The notes beneath the pieces are model-generated. The model saw nothing but the letters and a program-made list of their open reading frames with translations. It was not told the origin of the DNA and searched no databases. Source: Roseisalinus antarcticus (GTDB lineage: Bacteria; Pseudomonadota; Alphaproteobacteria; Rhodobacterales; Rhodobacteraceae). From it: DNA of 64,000 bases. Positions 1-9,086 of this stretch are shown in pieces (positions within the stretch are counted from its first letter, which is position 1; each line of letters starts with the position of its first letter). The DNA lies in contig NZ_FWFZ01000006.1 in assembly GCF_900172355.1 (NCBI RefSeq), forward strand, positions 1 to 64,000, read 5' to 3'. The position numbers and the translations under genes were made by a program.

Positions 1-104
1 AGACCAACGACGAGTGGACCGTGGCGCGGCGCTACATGTCGCTTGAAACCCTCGCCCGCGTCACAGACAATCCCACCGTCAGGCTGCCCGCCGTGGCCAC
101 CTGA
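1..104 (+). pseudogene. IS256-family transposase, C-terminal end (truncated by the window edge)
   Basis: The reading frame starting at base 3 encodes about 33 residues with the typical tail of IS256 (mutator-type) transposases: NDEW, then RYMSLETLARVTDNP, then a short LPAV stretch before TGA at 102-104. The rest of the gene lies left of the window, so intactness cannot be judged. A CTCCTACACC-type sequence with GGGACACTATC (about 134-160) directly follows, as expected of the terminal inverted repeat of such elements. The next codons belong to a different transposase, so this element sits inside another insertion sequence. Confidence 0.7.
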
Positions 105-133
105 TCAAGCTCGAACCTCTCCGAGGGGCGGCG

Positions 134-163
134 CTCCTACACCACCACCGGGGACACTATCAC
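134..163. repeat. Probable right terminal repeat of the IS256-type element
   Basis: Lies between the end of the IS256-type transposase and the first recognisable codon of the interrupted IS3-type orfB. The sequence CTCCTACACCACC...GGGACACTATC resembles ends of alphaproteobacterial IS256 elements. The left partner repeat is outside the window, so the exact boundary and any target duplication cannot be confirmed. Confidence 0.45.
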
Positions 164-568
164 CAGGCTGTTCACGATCGCCGACCGGTCAAGGGGGCGG
201 GGCCCGTCCACCACTCTGATCGCGGGTCGCAATTCTTGTCCATCCGCTACACCGAACGGCTGGGCGAGGCCGGCATTGAACCGTCCGTGGGCAGTGTCGG
301 CGACAGCTCCGACAATGTCCTCGCCGAGACGATCAACGGTCCCTTCAGGGCAGAGGTCGGCCATCGGCGCGGGCCGTGGCGCACTTTCGAAGCCGTCGAA
401 CATGCCACCCTCGAATGGCTGGACTGGTTCAACAATCGCCGGCTGCCCGAGCCGATCGGAAACATCCCGCCTTCGGAAGCCGAGGCAAACTTCTACGTCG
501 CTCTGGGAACTGAAGACATGGCTGCACAACCAACAAGAATCAGCCTCCGGCAAACCCGGTGCGGTTCA
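164..568 (+). pseudogene. IS3-family transposase orfB, C-terminal fragment with right inverted repeat
   Basis: Frame 2 from base 164 reads a DDE integrase C-terminal half typical of IS3 OrfB: QAVHDRRPV, VHHSDRGSQF (second catalytic Asp), SVGSVGDSSDN, LAETINGPFRAEV (catalytic Glu), then FEAVEHATLEWLDWFNNRR and EPIGNIPPSEAEA. The first part of the gene, including the first catalytic Asp, is missing because the IS256-type element abuts it at about 163. The family usually stops just after the EDMAA segment. Here that position reads CAA, so the frame runs on to 781. Bases 542-568 resemble the right inverted repeat of this IS group and end in TTCA. Inactive remnant. Confidence 0.75.
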
Positions 569-1489
569 GAGGCGCAAGGATCGGAAATCCGTCAAGGCGG
601 CATGAACTGCCCGAGTGCGGTCGGGATTTCTGGAAGCGTGTTCACAAATTGTCAGGCAGTCCGTGCGATCCCATTGGAGGATCCATGTTCTACTGCGTCA
701 GTCCGGTCCCGTCCGTGTTGGCGCGAGCCGGGGATTATCAGGGCTGCGCGATCTTCCATCGGGGAACACGTCAAGAGATGAAACCGGAAAACCAGAAGTT
801 TGAAACGCCGCGTATGTCGGGTCCGTCATCGACGGGCATCAATCTGGCCGCACATGGCGGCCCTGCGGCGGTCTCGCAAACCTGGGCCGGACCACGACTG
901 CGGAGCTGTCTGATTTGAGAGTTTTCTCGATGTGCTGGAGACAAGTCGCCATGCTCTGGAGCTGCTGCAGAGGGGTCGGGTTCGGCCTGTGTACCGCGAC
1001 GGACCATCCGGAAGGGGCCAGGCGGTGCCAGTCTCCGTGGCCGTTGCTCCAGTGTCTGCCAGATCGGATGATGAGAGGAGCCGCTTGCTTGGGCAAGGTG
1101 CGTCGGGTGTTGCGTGGCGATGCTTTGGGGCGGCCATCTTGCGATGGCTCCACAGGTCCGGCAGCCAAACAACAGCTGGCCACACTGCTCCGGAAGTACC
1201 CGGAGGCAGCCTTCGTCGCGCGAGGTTTGCCCGAAACAGATCGGACCAGGCGGTTCTTTCGTCCGTGGCAAGGCCATGGAATGCGGACCGGAGCGCTATG
1301 TCGGAGGTCTTGCGTCTCCGGCCAGAAACCATGGATACGCCGGCAGGCCATGACCACTCACGACGTGACGCGTGGACGTGGAGAGACAGGCAAGCAGCTG
1401 CACCAAAGCAAGCGTGACTGGCCCGACCGGATCAAGACATGTGCCCAGACAGTCGGCCATCATATCTCTGCTGATCTGGGGAGCTTCGC
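569..1489. other. No recognisable gene (about 0.9 kb between IS remnants and cheB)
   Basis: Several overlapping open frames exist on both strands, but none shows a recognisable motif, a convincing ribosome binding site or a composition suggesting real coding. All are explained by high GC. The stretch is probably decayed DNA next to the insertion sequences. A GGGGAG ribosome binding site at its end belongs to cheB. Confidence 0.5.
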
Positions 1490-2521
1490 GTGAGACTTGT
1501 CCTTGCCCATACCTATCCTCTCCGCCGCACCCGTCGCGCCGCGGCGATGACGAAGGGCCGGGGCGTCGATCTGCTTGGCGTGGCCGCCGACCTGACCGAA
1601 CTCTACACGGCCGCCGAACACCTCGTCCCCGAGACGGTGCTTTTGTCTGAAGACATGACTACCGTGCCGGAATTCGAGGTCATGCGAGCCCTGTTCTCGG
1701 CCCTCAATATCTCCTGTGTCCTGTTGCGGGAGCGTCCGGCGAACGGCGACAACCCCATGAGCCGGGGCTTGCCCGTGGTCTCACCGGTGGATGATCCGGA
1801 CCGGTTCATCTCGCACGTCCGACAGGCGGCGGCGACCAAGGTCGGGCGCATGCCCGGCAAGGCAGCCGCCCCGACCGCAAAGGCCACGACACGCCCGCAG
1901 GTCGTGCGGCCGGCTGTCCGCGGACAGGTTTTCCGCGACAAGAGCCTGATCATGGTCGGGGCCTCGACGGGCGGGGTTGATGCGCTGATCTCGGTCCTCG
2001 GCGCATTTCCGAAGGATTGCCCGCCGACCCTCGTGGTCCAGCATACCGGGGGCAAATTCGCCGCCAGCCTGATCCGGCTCCTCGCCGGGCGATGTGCGGC
2101 GCAGGTCGTCGCGGCCGAAGACGGCGCGGTGCCCGACCGGGGTCATATCTACCTGATGCCGGATGGCGACGCGCATCTTGCGCTTGCGGCAGGTGCATCG
2201 CCGCGCATGACACGCGACACGGCTCCGGCGGTCGGCGGCCACCGCCCCGCGATCGACGTGCTCTTCAGATCGGGGCGACCGTTCGCGGCGCATGTCGCGG
2301 CCGCAATCCTGACCGGCATGGGGCGGGACGGGGCGGCCGGCATGCTGGAACTTTCAAGGGCCGGGGCGACGACCATCGCACAGGACGAGGCGACCTCCAT
2401 CGTCTACGGCATGCCGCGCGTCGCCTGGGAAATCGGGGCCGCCGGCAAGCGGCTGCCCGTCGACAGGATCGGGCATGCCTTGCTGGCGGCCTGCACGGCC
2501 CTTCCGGCCGGGTCGCGGTAG
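1490..2521 (+). CDS. cheB: Chemotaxis methylesterase CheB with degenerate receiver domain
   Basis: 343 aa from GTG, with GGGGAG about 7 nt upstream. Residues about 150-340 form a CheB methylesterase domain that removes methyl groups from (or deamidates) chemoreceptors. The catalytic triad is visible: Ser159 in GASTGG, His185 in VVQH, Asp280 in TGMGRDG. Residues 1-85 have the outline of a response-regulator receiver (LVLAHTYP..., LLGVAADL, VLLSEDM), but the usual acidic pocket is gone and the phosphoacceptor Asp position is Ser53. A proline/alanine-rich linker (about 120-145) joins the halves. cheD follows 11 nt downstream, so the two probably form one transcript. Without phosphorylation the esterase may be constitutive or controlled by another partner (inference). 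No other che genes are in view. Confidence 0.85.
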   Translation: MRLVLAHTYPLRRTRRAAAMTKGRGVDLLGVAADLTELYTAAEHLVPETVLLSEDMTTVPEFEVMRALFSALNISCVLLRERPANGDNPMSRGLPVVSPVDDPDRFISHVRQAAATKVGRMPGKAAAPTAKATTRPQVVRPAVRGQVFRDKSLIMVGASTGGVDALISVLGAFPKDCPPTLVVQHTGGKFAASLIRLLAGRCAAQVVAAEDGAVPDRGHIYLMPDGDAHLALAAGASPRMTRDTAPAVGGHRPAIDVLFRSGRPFAAHVAAAILTGMGRDGAAGMLELSRAGATTIAQDEATSIVYGMPRVAWEIGAAGKRLPVDRIGHALLAACTALPAGSR

Positions 2522-2532
2522 AAGGATAAGTC

Positions 2533-3102
2533 ATGAGGCCATTTGAAGAGACGTCCGATCGCGCGGCGGATCGTTCGATGCCCCCCGATGCCGGGGGGCG
2601 AACCATCACGGTCATCCAAGGCGATCTGGCCATTTCGGCCGACCCGAAGGTGACCATTTCGACGGTTCTCGGCTCCTGCGTGGCGGTCTGCATGTTCGAG
2701 GAAAACGTCCGGATCGGCGGCATGAACCATTTCCTGCTTCCGGGGGAGGGCGGCGGAAACGGGACCCAACGCTATGGCGTCCACCTGATGGAACTCTTGA
2801 TCAACGGTTTGCTGAAGGCCGGCGCATCGCGGGCACGCCTGCGGGCCAAGATCTTCGGCGGGGCCCGCATGTCCGACAACCTGCGCGATATCGGACGCGG
2901 CAACGTGGATTTCGCGCAGAGCTTCCTGTTGCGCGAGGGAATCCCGATCCTGTCCGAACATGTCGGCGGCCGGCAGGCCCGCCGGCTGAAATTCAACCCG
3001 ACGACCGGCGCAGTGCAGCAATTGCTGGTCAGCGGGATCGAGGATGTGGCGGCAGCCCCTCCGCCAAGGCCGGTCCCCAAACCCGACATCACGTTGTTCT
3101 AG
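2533..3102 (+). CDS. cheD: Chemoreceptor glutamine deamidase CheD
   Basis: 189 aa, with AAGGA ahead of ATG. CheD deamidates specific glutamines of methyl-accepting chemotaxis proteins and in some bacteria cooperates with CheC or CheY. The family core is clear: STVLGSCVAVCMFE holds the nucleophilic Cys, IGGMNHFLLP holds the catalytic His, and YGVHLMELLINGLLKAGA and LRAKIFGGARM follow. The C-terminal 20 residues are a proline-rich tail. Length is normal for the family, with about 25 extra polar residues at the N terminus. It follows cheB closely, so both modify receptors encoded elsewhere. Confidence 0.92.
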   Translation: MRPFEETSDRAADRSMPPDAGGRTITVIQGDLAISADPKVTISTVLGSCVAVCMFEENVRIGGMNHFLLPGEGGGNGTQRYGVHLMELLINGLLKAGASRARLRAKIFGGARMSDNLRDIGRGNVDFAQSFLLREGIPILSEHVGGRQARRLKFNPTTGAVQQLLVSGIEDVAAAPPPRPVPKPDITLF

Positions 3103-3107
3103 GCGCT

Positions 3108-3123
3108 TGCCCGAAGACGGGCA
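3108..3123 (+). terminator. Hairpin after cheD
   Basis: TGCCCG-AAGA-CGGGCA forms a perfect 6-bp stem with a 4-nt loop just after the cheD stop. No T-tract follows, so intrinsic termination is uncertain. It may separate cheBD from the downstream regulator gene. Confidence 0.35.
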
Positions 3124-3182
3124 GCCCTTGGCAATCGCGACAGAATAGGCATTGTTCGGATCTGCCCGGTCAGGAGGTGCCC

Positions 3183-4211
3183 TTGGCGAAACGGCCAACC
3201 ATCGCGGACGTTGCCCGCGCCGCGGGTGTCAGCCCGGCGACGGTGGACCGTGTGCTCAACGGACGCGAGCGCGTGCGCGAAGAGACCGCCCGCCGTGTCT
3301 ATGACACGGCCGTGGCCATCGGCTACCACGCATCGGGGCTGATCGCGCAGCGGATGGGGGAGGATCTGCCACGGATGCGCTTCGGCTTCGTGCTCAGCAA
3401 GGCGCGTCAGTCCTTCTATCGCACCCTGGCGGCAGAGCTGGAGGCGGTCGTCGCCCAGGCCGACGGCATCCGGGGGCAGTGCGAGATCGCCTATGCCCCC
3501 TCGCAATCGCCCGCCGACATCGCGGCAGAGATCGTCCGGATGCGGGGACGGGTGGACGCCATCGCGGCCTGCTCGGTGGCACATCCCGATTTGACCGAGC
3601 TTGTCGGCGATCTGAAACGCGACGGCATTCCCACCTTCGCGTTGATGAACGATTTCGCGCAGGGCGTCCGCCATGCCTATGTGGGTCTCAACAATCTCAA
3701 GGTAGGCCGGATCGCGGCCCAGATGTTGTCGCTGGCCAGCCGGCCGGGAAAGATCGGCATCTTCGTCGGCGGGTTCCGCTGGCACGGGCATGAGCTGCGC
3801 GAAACTGGACTTCGGTCCTATTTCCGCGAAAACGCGCCTGCCTTCAACGTGCTGGACACGTTCGTCAACCTCGAGACCCGACAGCTGACCTATGAGGCGA
3901 CGCTCGATCTGTTGAACCGGCACCCGGGCATCGTAGGGATCTACTGCGCCGGCGGCGGAATGGAAGGCGCGATCGCGGCCCTGCGCGAGGCGCGAAAACC
4001 CAAGGAAGTGGCCCTCGTCGTCAACGAACTCACACCCGAAAGCCGGGCAGGGCTGACGGACGGATATGTGACCCTCGTGATCTCGACACCTGTCCCGACG
4101 CTGTGCCGGGATCTGGTGAAATTGATGCGCGAAGCCGTGCAAGAGGGCCCCTCGGACCTGACACGCCAGGTCTTCCTGCGTCCGGACCTGATCCTCGCCG
4201 AGGTCATATGA
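3183..4211 (+). CDS. LacI-family transcriptional regulator, probable inositol operon regulator
   Basis: 342 aa. TTG at 3183 is preferred because AGGAGG (3172-3177) sits 5 nt upstream; an in-frame GTG at 3177 would overlap that site. The N terminus is a LacI helix-turn-helix (TIADVARAAGVSPATVDRVL) followed by the hinge region. The rest is a periplasmic-binding-like sugar domain of the sort found in LacI regulators of polyol genes (HPDLTELVGDL, YVGLNNLKVGRIAAQML, GFRWHGHELRETGLRSYF, GIYCAGGGMEGA). It stands 251 bp upstream of iolC on the same strand, which suggests control of inositol catabolism, as with iolR-type LacI regulators in related bacteria (inference). The effector is unknown. Confidence 0.85.
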   Translation: MAKRPTIADVARAAGVSPATVDRVLNGRERVREETARRVYDTAVAIGYHASGLIAQRMGEDLPRMRFGFVLSKARQSFYRTLAAELEAVVAQADGIRGQCEIAYAPSQSPADIAAEIVRMRGRVDAIAACSVAHPDLTELVGDLKRDGIPTFALMNDFAQGVRHAYVGLNNLKVGRIAAQMLSLASRPGKIGIFVGGFRWHGHELRETGLRSYFRENAPAFNVLDTFVNLETRQLTYEATLDLLNRHPGIVGIYCAGGGMEGAIAALREARKPKEVALVVNELTPESRAGLTDGYVTLVISTPVPTLCRDLVKLMREAVQEGPSDLTRQVFLRPDLILAEVI

Positions 4212-4336
4212 TGATGGAATTTCGTCAGAGACCTTGATTGGTTTTCGGCACGGATGAGACAGTCCCGGCGCGGCCGGATTGACAACGCGGTCTCCGCCCA
4301 GCAACGCTCCTGCCCATGCGGCGCGAGCTGCTGCGA

Positions 4337-4354
4337 GGGTCGCCCTGGCGACCC
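4337..4354. promoter_or_regulatory. Perfect inverted repeat upstream of iolC (candidate operator)
   Basis: GGGTCGCC-CT-GGCGACCC is an 18-bp perfect palindrome, 108 bp before the iolC start in the 251-bp gap between the LacI-type regulator and iolC. LacI-family proteins bind short palindromes as dimers, which makes it a reasonable operator candidate. In this GC-rich DNA it could also be an RNA hairpin. Nothing else stands out in the gap, and no clear -35/-10 pair was found. Confidence 0.4.
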
Positions 4355-4462
4355 GAGGGAGGAAATCGCAAAGAGTGCGGCCGCCGCAGGCCGGGCCCGA
4401 CCGGGCCCTGGGACTGTCGATGCGGGGCTGCGACCTGGGCCCGGCAATGCGGGAAAGTTGAG

Positions 4463-6370
4463 ATGAAGTCTCTTGATGCAATCACGATTGGCCGCTCCTC
4501 GGTCGATCTTTACGGCGGCCAGGTCGGCGGGCGGCTCGAGGACATGCGCGGTTTCGACAAGTATATCGGCGGCTCGCCCACCAATATCGCCTGCGGCACG
4601 GCGCGGCTCGGGCTGAAATCGGGGCTGATCACCCGGGTCGGCAACGAGCATATGGGTCGTTTCATCCGCGAGCAGCTCGCCCGCGAGGGGGTCGATACGC
4701 GGGGAGTGATCACGGATCCCGAGCGGCTGACCGCGCTGGTCCTGCTGGGGATCCGCGACGAAGAGCAGTTTCCGCTGATCTTCTACCGCGAGAATTGCGC
4801 CGACATGGCCCTGAGCGAGGCCGACATTGACGAGGGTCTGCTTTCGGACACTCGTTCGGTTGTCGCGACGGGCACCCATCTCAGCCATCCCCGGACCGAG
4901 GCCGCGGTGGTCAAGGCCCTGCGACTGGCGCGGGCGCACGGGGCGCTGACGGCGCTCGACATCGACTATCGCCCGAACCTTTGGGGGCTTGCCGGGCACG
5001 ACGCTGGCGAGAGCCGCTTCATCGAGAGCGCGGCCGTGACCGCCAAGCTGCAATCCCACCTGCATTTCTTCGACCTCATCGTCGGCACCGAAGAGGAATT
5101 CCACATCGCCGGTGGCACCACCGACACCGTCGCGGCGCTGCGCAATGTGCGCGAGGTCTCGGGCGCGACGCTCGTCTGCAAGCGGGGGCCGATGGGAGCG
5201 GTGGCGTTCGCCGGACCGATCCCCGACAGCCTTGACGACGGCGAGGCGGGGCCCGGCTTTCCGATCGAGGTCTTCAATGTCCTGGGCGCGGGCGACGGGT
5301 TCATGTCCGGCCTGCTCAAGGGCTGGCTTGACGGTGCCGCCTGGCCGGTCGCGCTGAAATATGCCAATGCCTGCGGGGCCTTGGCGGTGTCGCGTCATGG
5401 CTGCACGCCGGCCTACCCGTCCTGGGACGAGCTGCAGTTCCTGCTGGAGCGCGGCGTCAAGGTCCCGGCGCTTCGCAAGGACGAGGCGCTTGAACAGGTG
5501 CATTGGTCAACCAATCGCAAGCCGGAGTGGGAAACCTTGCGCGTTTTCGCCTTCGATCACCGCGCTCAGCTTGAGGAAATGCCAGGAGCCGACGCCGAAA
5601 AGATCGGACGTTTCAAGGAGATGTGCCTGACCGCGCTGAACCGCGTGGCGCAGGGGCGGCCGGGATACGGGCTCTTGTGCGATGGCCGCTACGGTCGGCG
5701 GGCGCTCTACCGGGCAGCGGGGACGGGCCTCTGGATCGGGCGCCCGGTGGAATTGCCCGGCTCCCGCCCGTTGCGGTTCGAGCCGGAGATCGGGCCGGAC
5801 CTCGGCGGGCTGGCGGAATGGCCGTCCGAGCATGTGGTCAAGGTCCTGTGCTTTTGTCACCCCGACGACGACGCCGAAACCTGGGCCGAGCAGGAGGCGG
5901 CGATCCTGCGGCTTTTCCGCGCCAGCCGTCGCAACCGGCTAGAACTGCTGCTGGAGGTCATCCCTTCGCAAGTCGGACAGGTGTCCGAGGGCACCGTGGC
6001 CGCCATCGTCGAGCGGATCTACGCCCTCGGCGTCCATCCCGATTGGTGGAAGCTGGAGCCGATGACCTCCGAGGCGGCCTGGCAGGCGACCTGCGCGGCG
6101 ATCTCGCGCCACGATCCCCATTGCCGGGGGATCGTGCTGCTGGGGCTAGCGGCCAGCGAGGAGGCTCTTGGGGCGTCGTTCGACGCGGCCGTGTGCCATC
6201 CGATGGTCAAGGGGTTCGCCGTCGGCCGCACGATCTTCGCGGAGGCGGCAGGGGGCTACATGGCCGGAACTCTGGATGAAGCCGACGCAATCACGCAAAT
6301 GTCCGAAATCTATCAGCGCCTCTGTCTCCGCTGGGACAGGGCCTGCGCAAAGGCGAGGGAAGCCGCATGA
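4463..6370 (+). CDS. iolC: 5-dehydro-2-deoxygluconokinase fused to DUF2090 aldolase-like domain
   Basis: 635 aa. ATG 4463 follows GGGAAAG and gives the expected PfkB start; a longer in-frame opening from 4316 has no support. Residues 1-335 are a PfkB sugar kinase that phosphorylates 5-dehydro-2-deoxy-D-gluconate in myo-inositol catabolism: YIGGSPTNIACGTARLG near 34-50 and the GAGDGF signature at 275-280 with catalytic Asp278. Residues about 345-635 are DUF2090 (VFAFDHRAQLEE, KVLCFCHPDD, LLLEVIPS, WWKLEPM), a TIM-barrel-like region. In current annotation this fusion is treated as a kinase plus 5-dehydro-2-deoxyphosphogluconate aldolase. No separate iolJ is seen, which fits the fusion supplying both steps. 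First gene of the iol block; it overlaps iolD by 4 bp. Confidence 0.92.
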   Translation: MKSLDAITIGRSSVDLYGGQVGGRLEDMRGFDKYIGGSPTNIACGTARLGLKSGLITRVGNEHMGRFIREQLAREGVDTRGVITDPERLTALVLLGIRDEEQFPLIFYRENCADMALSEADIDEGLLSDTRSVVATGTHLSHPRTEAAVVKALRLARAHGALTALDIDYRPNLWGLAGHDAGESRFIESAAVTAKLQSHLHFFDLIVGTEEEFHIAGGTTDTVAALRNVREVSGATLVCKRGPMGAVAFAGPIPDSLDDGEAGPGFPIEVFNVLGAGDGFMSGLLKGWLDGAAWPVALKYANACGALAVSRHGCTPAYPSWDELQFLLERGVKVPALRKDEALEQVHWSTNRKPEWETLRVFAFDHRAQLEEMPGADAEKIGRFKEMCLTALNRVAQGRPGYGLLCDGRYGRRALYRAAGTGLWIGRPVELPGSRPLRFEPEIGPDLGGLAEWPSEHVVKVLCFCHPDDDAETWAEQEAAILRLFRASRRNRLELLLEVIPSQVGQVSEGTVAAIVERIYALGVHPDWWKLEPMTSEAAWQATCAAISRHDPHCRGIVLLGLAASEEALGASFDAAVCHPMVKGFAVGRTIFAEAAGGYMAGTLDEADAITQMSEIYQRLCLRWDRACAKAREAA

Positions 6371-8196
6371 CCAAAACCATTCGATTGACCGCAGCGCAGG
6401 CGATGGTCCGCTACCTTGCCGCGCAGAAGACCCCTGAAGGCGACACCTTCATCGCCGGCTGCTGGGCGATTTTCGGGCACGGCAATGTCGCGGCCCTGGG
6501 CGAGGCGCTGCACGGCGTGCGCGACGTGCTGCCGACCTACCGGGGCCACAACGAGCAAAGCATGACCCACGCGGCCATCGCGTATGGCAAGCAATTGCAG
6601 CGGCGCCGCGCCATGATGGTGACAAGCTCGATCGGCCCCGGGGCGACCAACATGGTCACCGCCGCCGCGCTGGCCCATGTGAACCGCCTGCCAGTCCTGC
6701 TGGTGCCGGGCGATGTTTTCGCCAACCGCGCCCCCGACCCCGTGCTGCAGCAGGTCGAGAGCTTCGGCGACGGTACGGTCAGCGCCAATGATTGCTTTCG
6801 CCCGGTAAGCCGTTATTTCGACAGGATTTCCCGACCCGAGCACCTGTTGACCGCGCTGCCGCGCGCGATGCGGGTGATGACCGATCCGGCGGATTGCGGG
6901 CCGGTGACGCTGGCCTTCTGCCAGGACGTGCAGGCCGAGGCCCATGACTGGCCGGTCGCGTTCTTCGCCGAACGGACCTGGACCATGCGCCGCCCCCAGC
7001 CCGACCCGGACGAGCTGGCGCAGGTGGCCGAGACCCTGCTGGCCGCGGCCCGCCCGGTGATCCTGGCCGGTGGCGGGGTGCATTATTCGGATGCGACCGA
7101 CGCGCTGAAGACGTTCGCCGAGACCCACGGCATCCCCGTGGTCGAGACCCAGGCGGGCAAATCCTCGCTGCCGTGGGACCATCCGCTGAACCTCGGGCCC
7201 GTGGGTGTCACGGGCGCGAGCTCGGCCAACGACACCTGCGCCGAGGCGGATCTGGTGTTGGGCGTGGGCTCGCGGTTCCAGGATTTCACCACCGGAAGCT
7301 GGGCGCTGTTCCAGTCCGCCAAGACGCTGGTTTCGTTGAATGTGAACGCCTATGACGCGATGAAACACGGGGCGCTGCCGCTGATGGCGGACGCCAGGGC
7401 CGGGTTGACGGCGCTGTCCGCCGAACTCGGGTCCAGAAAGTGGCAGATGTCCGTTTCCGACCGAAAAGCGGCCTGGTTCGAGAAGGTTGACCCACTCACC
7501 GCCGCGCCCGGGGACGGCAACGCACTGCCCTCCGACATGCAGGTCGTGGGCGCCGTGCAGCGGTCGGCCGGCCCGGATACGGTCGTCATGTCGGCGGCCG
7601 GCACCATGCCGGGCGAATTGCACAAGCTCTGGAAGGCCGGGCGGCCCCGGTCCTATCACATGGAATACGGCTTCAGCTGCATGGGCTACGAGATCGCCGG
7701 CGCCATCGGCATCAAGCTCGCCGAGCCTGAGAGCGACGTGGTCTGCATGATCGGTGACGGCTCCTACATGATGATGAACAGCGAGCTGGCGACGGCGGCG
7801 ATGATGGGCGTCAAGATCACGCTGGTCATCTCGGACAACCGCGGCTTCGGCTGCATCAACCGCCTGCAGGTCGGCACCGGCGGCGCCGAGTTCAACAACC
7901 TGCTCGACCATGCCACCCACAAGAACCCGAGCCAAATCGACTTCGTCCAGCATGCGGCCTCCATGGGGGCGGTCGCGGTCAAGGCGGGCAACATCGCCGA
8001 GCTCGAGGACGCGCTGCGCGAGGCGCGGGATGCGACCGGGCCCTTCGTCGTGGTGATCGACACCGACCCCTATCCCTCCACCCCGCACGGCGGCCATTGG
8101 TGGGAGGTCGCGGTGCCCGAGGTCTCTGTCCGGGAAGAGGTGAAAGCCGCCCGGCAAGAGTATGAAACAGCGAAGAAAAACCAGGTGACCGCATGA
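6367..8196 (+). CDS. iolD: 3D-(3,5/4)-trihydroxycyclohexane-1,2-dione acylhydrolase (decyclizing)
   Basis: 609 aa, starting at the ATGA that overlaps the iolC stop. This thiamine-diphosphate enzyme opens the cyclic diketone of the inositol pathway to 5-deoxy-glucuronate. The three-domain layout of the TPP family is visible. The N-terminal pyrimidine-binding part contains [19 protein letters not shown] with its conserved Glu. A central domain contains [14 protein letters not shown]. The C-terminal cofactor domain contains the [15 protein letters not shown]/Mg motif and [13 protein letters not shown]. Length is normal for IolD. It is coupled to iolC and iolE by 4-bp overlaps, so the proteins are probably made in fixed proportion. 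Confidence 0.95.
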   Translation: MTKTIRLTAAQAMVRYLAAQKTPEGDTFIAGCWAIFGHGNVAALGEALHGVRDVLPTYRGHNEQSMTHAAIAYGKQLQRRRAMMVTSSIGPGATNMVTAAALAHVNRLPVLLVPGDVFANRAPDPVLQQVESFGDGTVSANDCFRPVSRYFDRISRPEHLLTALPRAMRVMTDPADCGPVTLAFCQDVQAEAHDWPVAFFAERTWTMRRPQPDPDELAQVAETLLAAARPVILAGGGVHYSDATDALKTFAETHGIPVVETQAGKSSLPWDHPLNLGPVGVTGASSANDTCAEADLVLGVGSRFQDFTTGSWALFQSAKTLVSLNVNAYDAMKHGALPLMADARAGLTALSAELGSRKWQMSVSDRKAAWFEKVDPLTAAPGDGNALPSDMQVVGAVQRSAGPDTVVMSAAGTMPGELHKLWKAGRPRSYHMEYGFSCMGYEIAGAIGIKLAEPESDVVCMIGDGSYMMMNSELATAAMMGVKITLVISDNRGFGCINRLQVGTGGAEFNNLLDHATHKNPSQIDFVQHAASMGAVAVKAGNIAELEDALREARDATGPFVVVIDTDPYPSTPHGGHWWEVAVPEVSVREEVKAARQEYETAKKNQVTA

Positions 8197-9086
8197 TCCG
8201 CTATGGCACGAACCCGATCGCCTGGTCGAACGACGACGACCCCAAGCTCGGCGGCCATATCCCGCTGGAGCAATGCCTCGACGAGACCGCGCAGATCGGC
8301 TTTGACGGGATCGAGAACGGCAACAAGTTTCCGCGGGACCCTGCTGAGCTGAAGGCGGTGCTGAAGCCGCGCGGGCTGCAGTTCGTCTCCGGCTGGACCT
8401 CGCTCGACCTGCTGGAGCTGAGCGTGGATGAGCAGAAGGCCAGGATCCAGGGCGATATCGACCGGCTCAAGGCGATGGGCTGCAGCGTGGCGATCGCCTG
8501 CGAGACCTCGAACACGGTCCACGGCGCGGCCACCCCGCTCAGCCGCAAGCCGGTGCTGGCAGAGGATCAATGGGCGGAGTTTGGGGCCAAGGTCGAGGCG
8601 ATCGCCGAATGGACCGGCGCCCAGGGCCTGCCGCTGGTCTACCATCCCCACATGGGCACCGTCGTCGAGACCCCGGAAGAGATCGACCGCTTCCTGCAGG
8701 TCACCGGCCCGGCCACCAGATACCTGTTCGATAGCGGACACGTGTATTTCGGCGGCGGCGATCCGGTGGCCATCCTGGACCGTCATATCGACCGTGTGGG
8801 CCATTTCCACGCCAAGAACGTCCGCCGTGAGATCATGGATCAGGTCCGGTCGGAGGATCTGTGCTTTCTCGACGGGGTGCGCCGCGGGGTCTTTACCGTG
8901 CCGGGCGATCCAGAGGGGTCGATCGACTTTGCCCCGCTGATCGCGATCCTCGCCCGCGCCCGCTATGACGGCTGGATCGTCATCGAAGCCGAGCAGGATC
9001 CGGACCTGCGGAACCCGCTGGAATACCAGACCCTTGGACTTGGAACCCTCAAGAACCTGGCTGCCGACGCGGGGCTCGCGGCATGA
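8193..9086 (+). CDS. iolE: Inosose (2-keto-myo-inositol) dehydratase
   Basis: 297 aa, starting in a 4-bp ATGA overlap with iolD. It dehydrates 2-keto-myo-inositol to the diketone used by IolD. The sequence shows the sugar isomerase/endonuclease IV TIM-barrel family: [16 protein letters not shown] at the start, [11 protein letters not shown] with an active-site Glu, [13 protein letters not shown] with metal-binding His, [25 protein letters not shown] and [10 protein letters not shown]. Length and order match IolE. The dehydrogenase (iolG) that makes its substrate is not in this window. Confidence 0.95.
   Translation: MIRYGTNPIAWSNDDDPKLGGHIPLEQCLDETAQIGFDGIENGNKFPRDPAELKAVLKPRGLQFVSGWTSLDLLELSVDEQKARIQGDIDRLKAMGCSVAIACETSNTVHGAATPLSRKPVLAEDQWAEFGAKVEAIAEWTGAQGLPLVYHPHMGTVVETPEEIDRFLQVTGPATRYLFDSGHVYFGGGDPVAILDRHIDRVGHFHAKNVRREIMDQVRSEDLCFLDGVRRGVFTVPGDPEGSIDFAPLIAILARARYDGWIVIEAEQDPDLRNPLEYQTLGLGTLKNLAADAGLAA

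Noticed and set aside
569-1489. Several 100-190 codon frames on both strands
   Set aside because: They overlap in all frames with no motif, no ribosome binding site and Cys/Arg/Trp-rich composition atypical of genuine proteins.
4316-4462. Upstream in-frame extension of iolC
   Set aside because: The added residues are Arg/Gly/Cys-rich and not family-like; ATG 4463 gives the normal kinase start.
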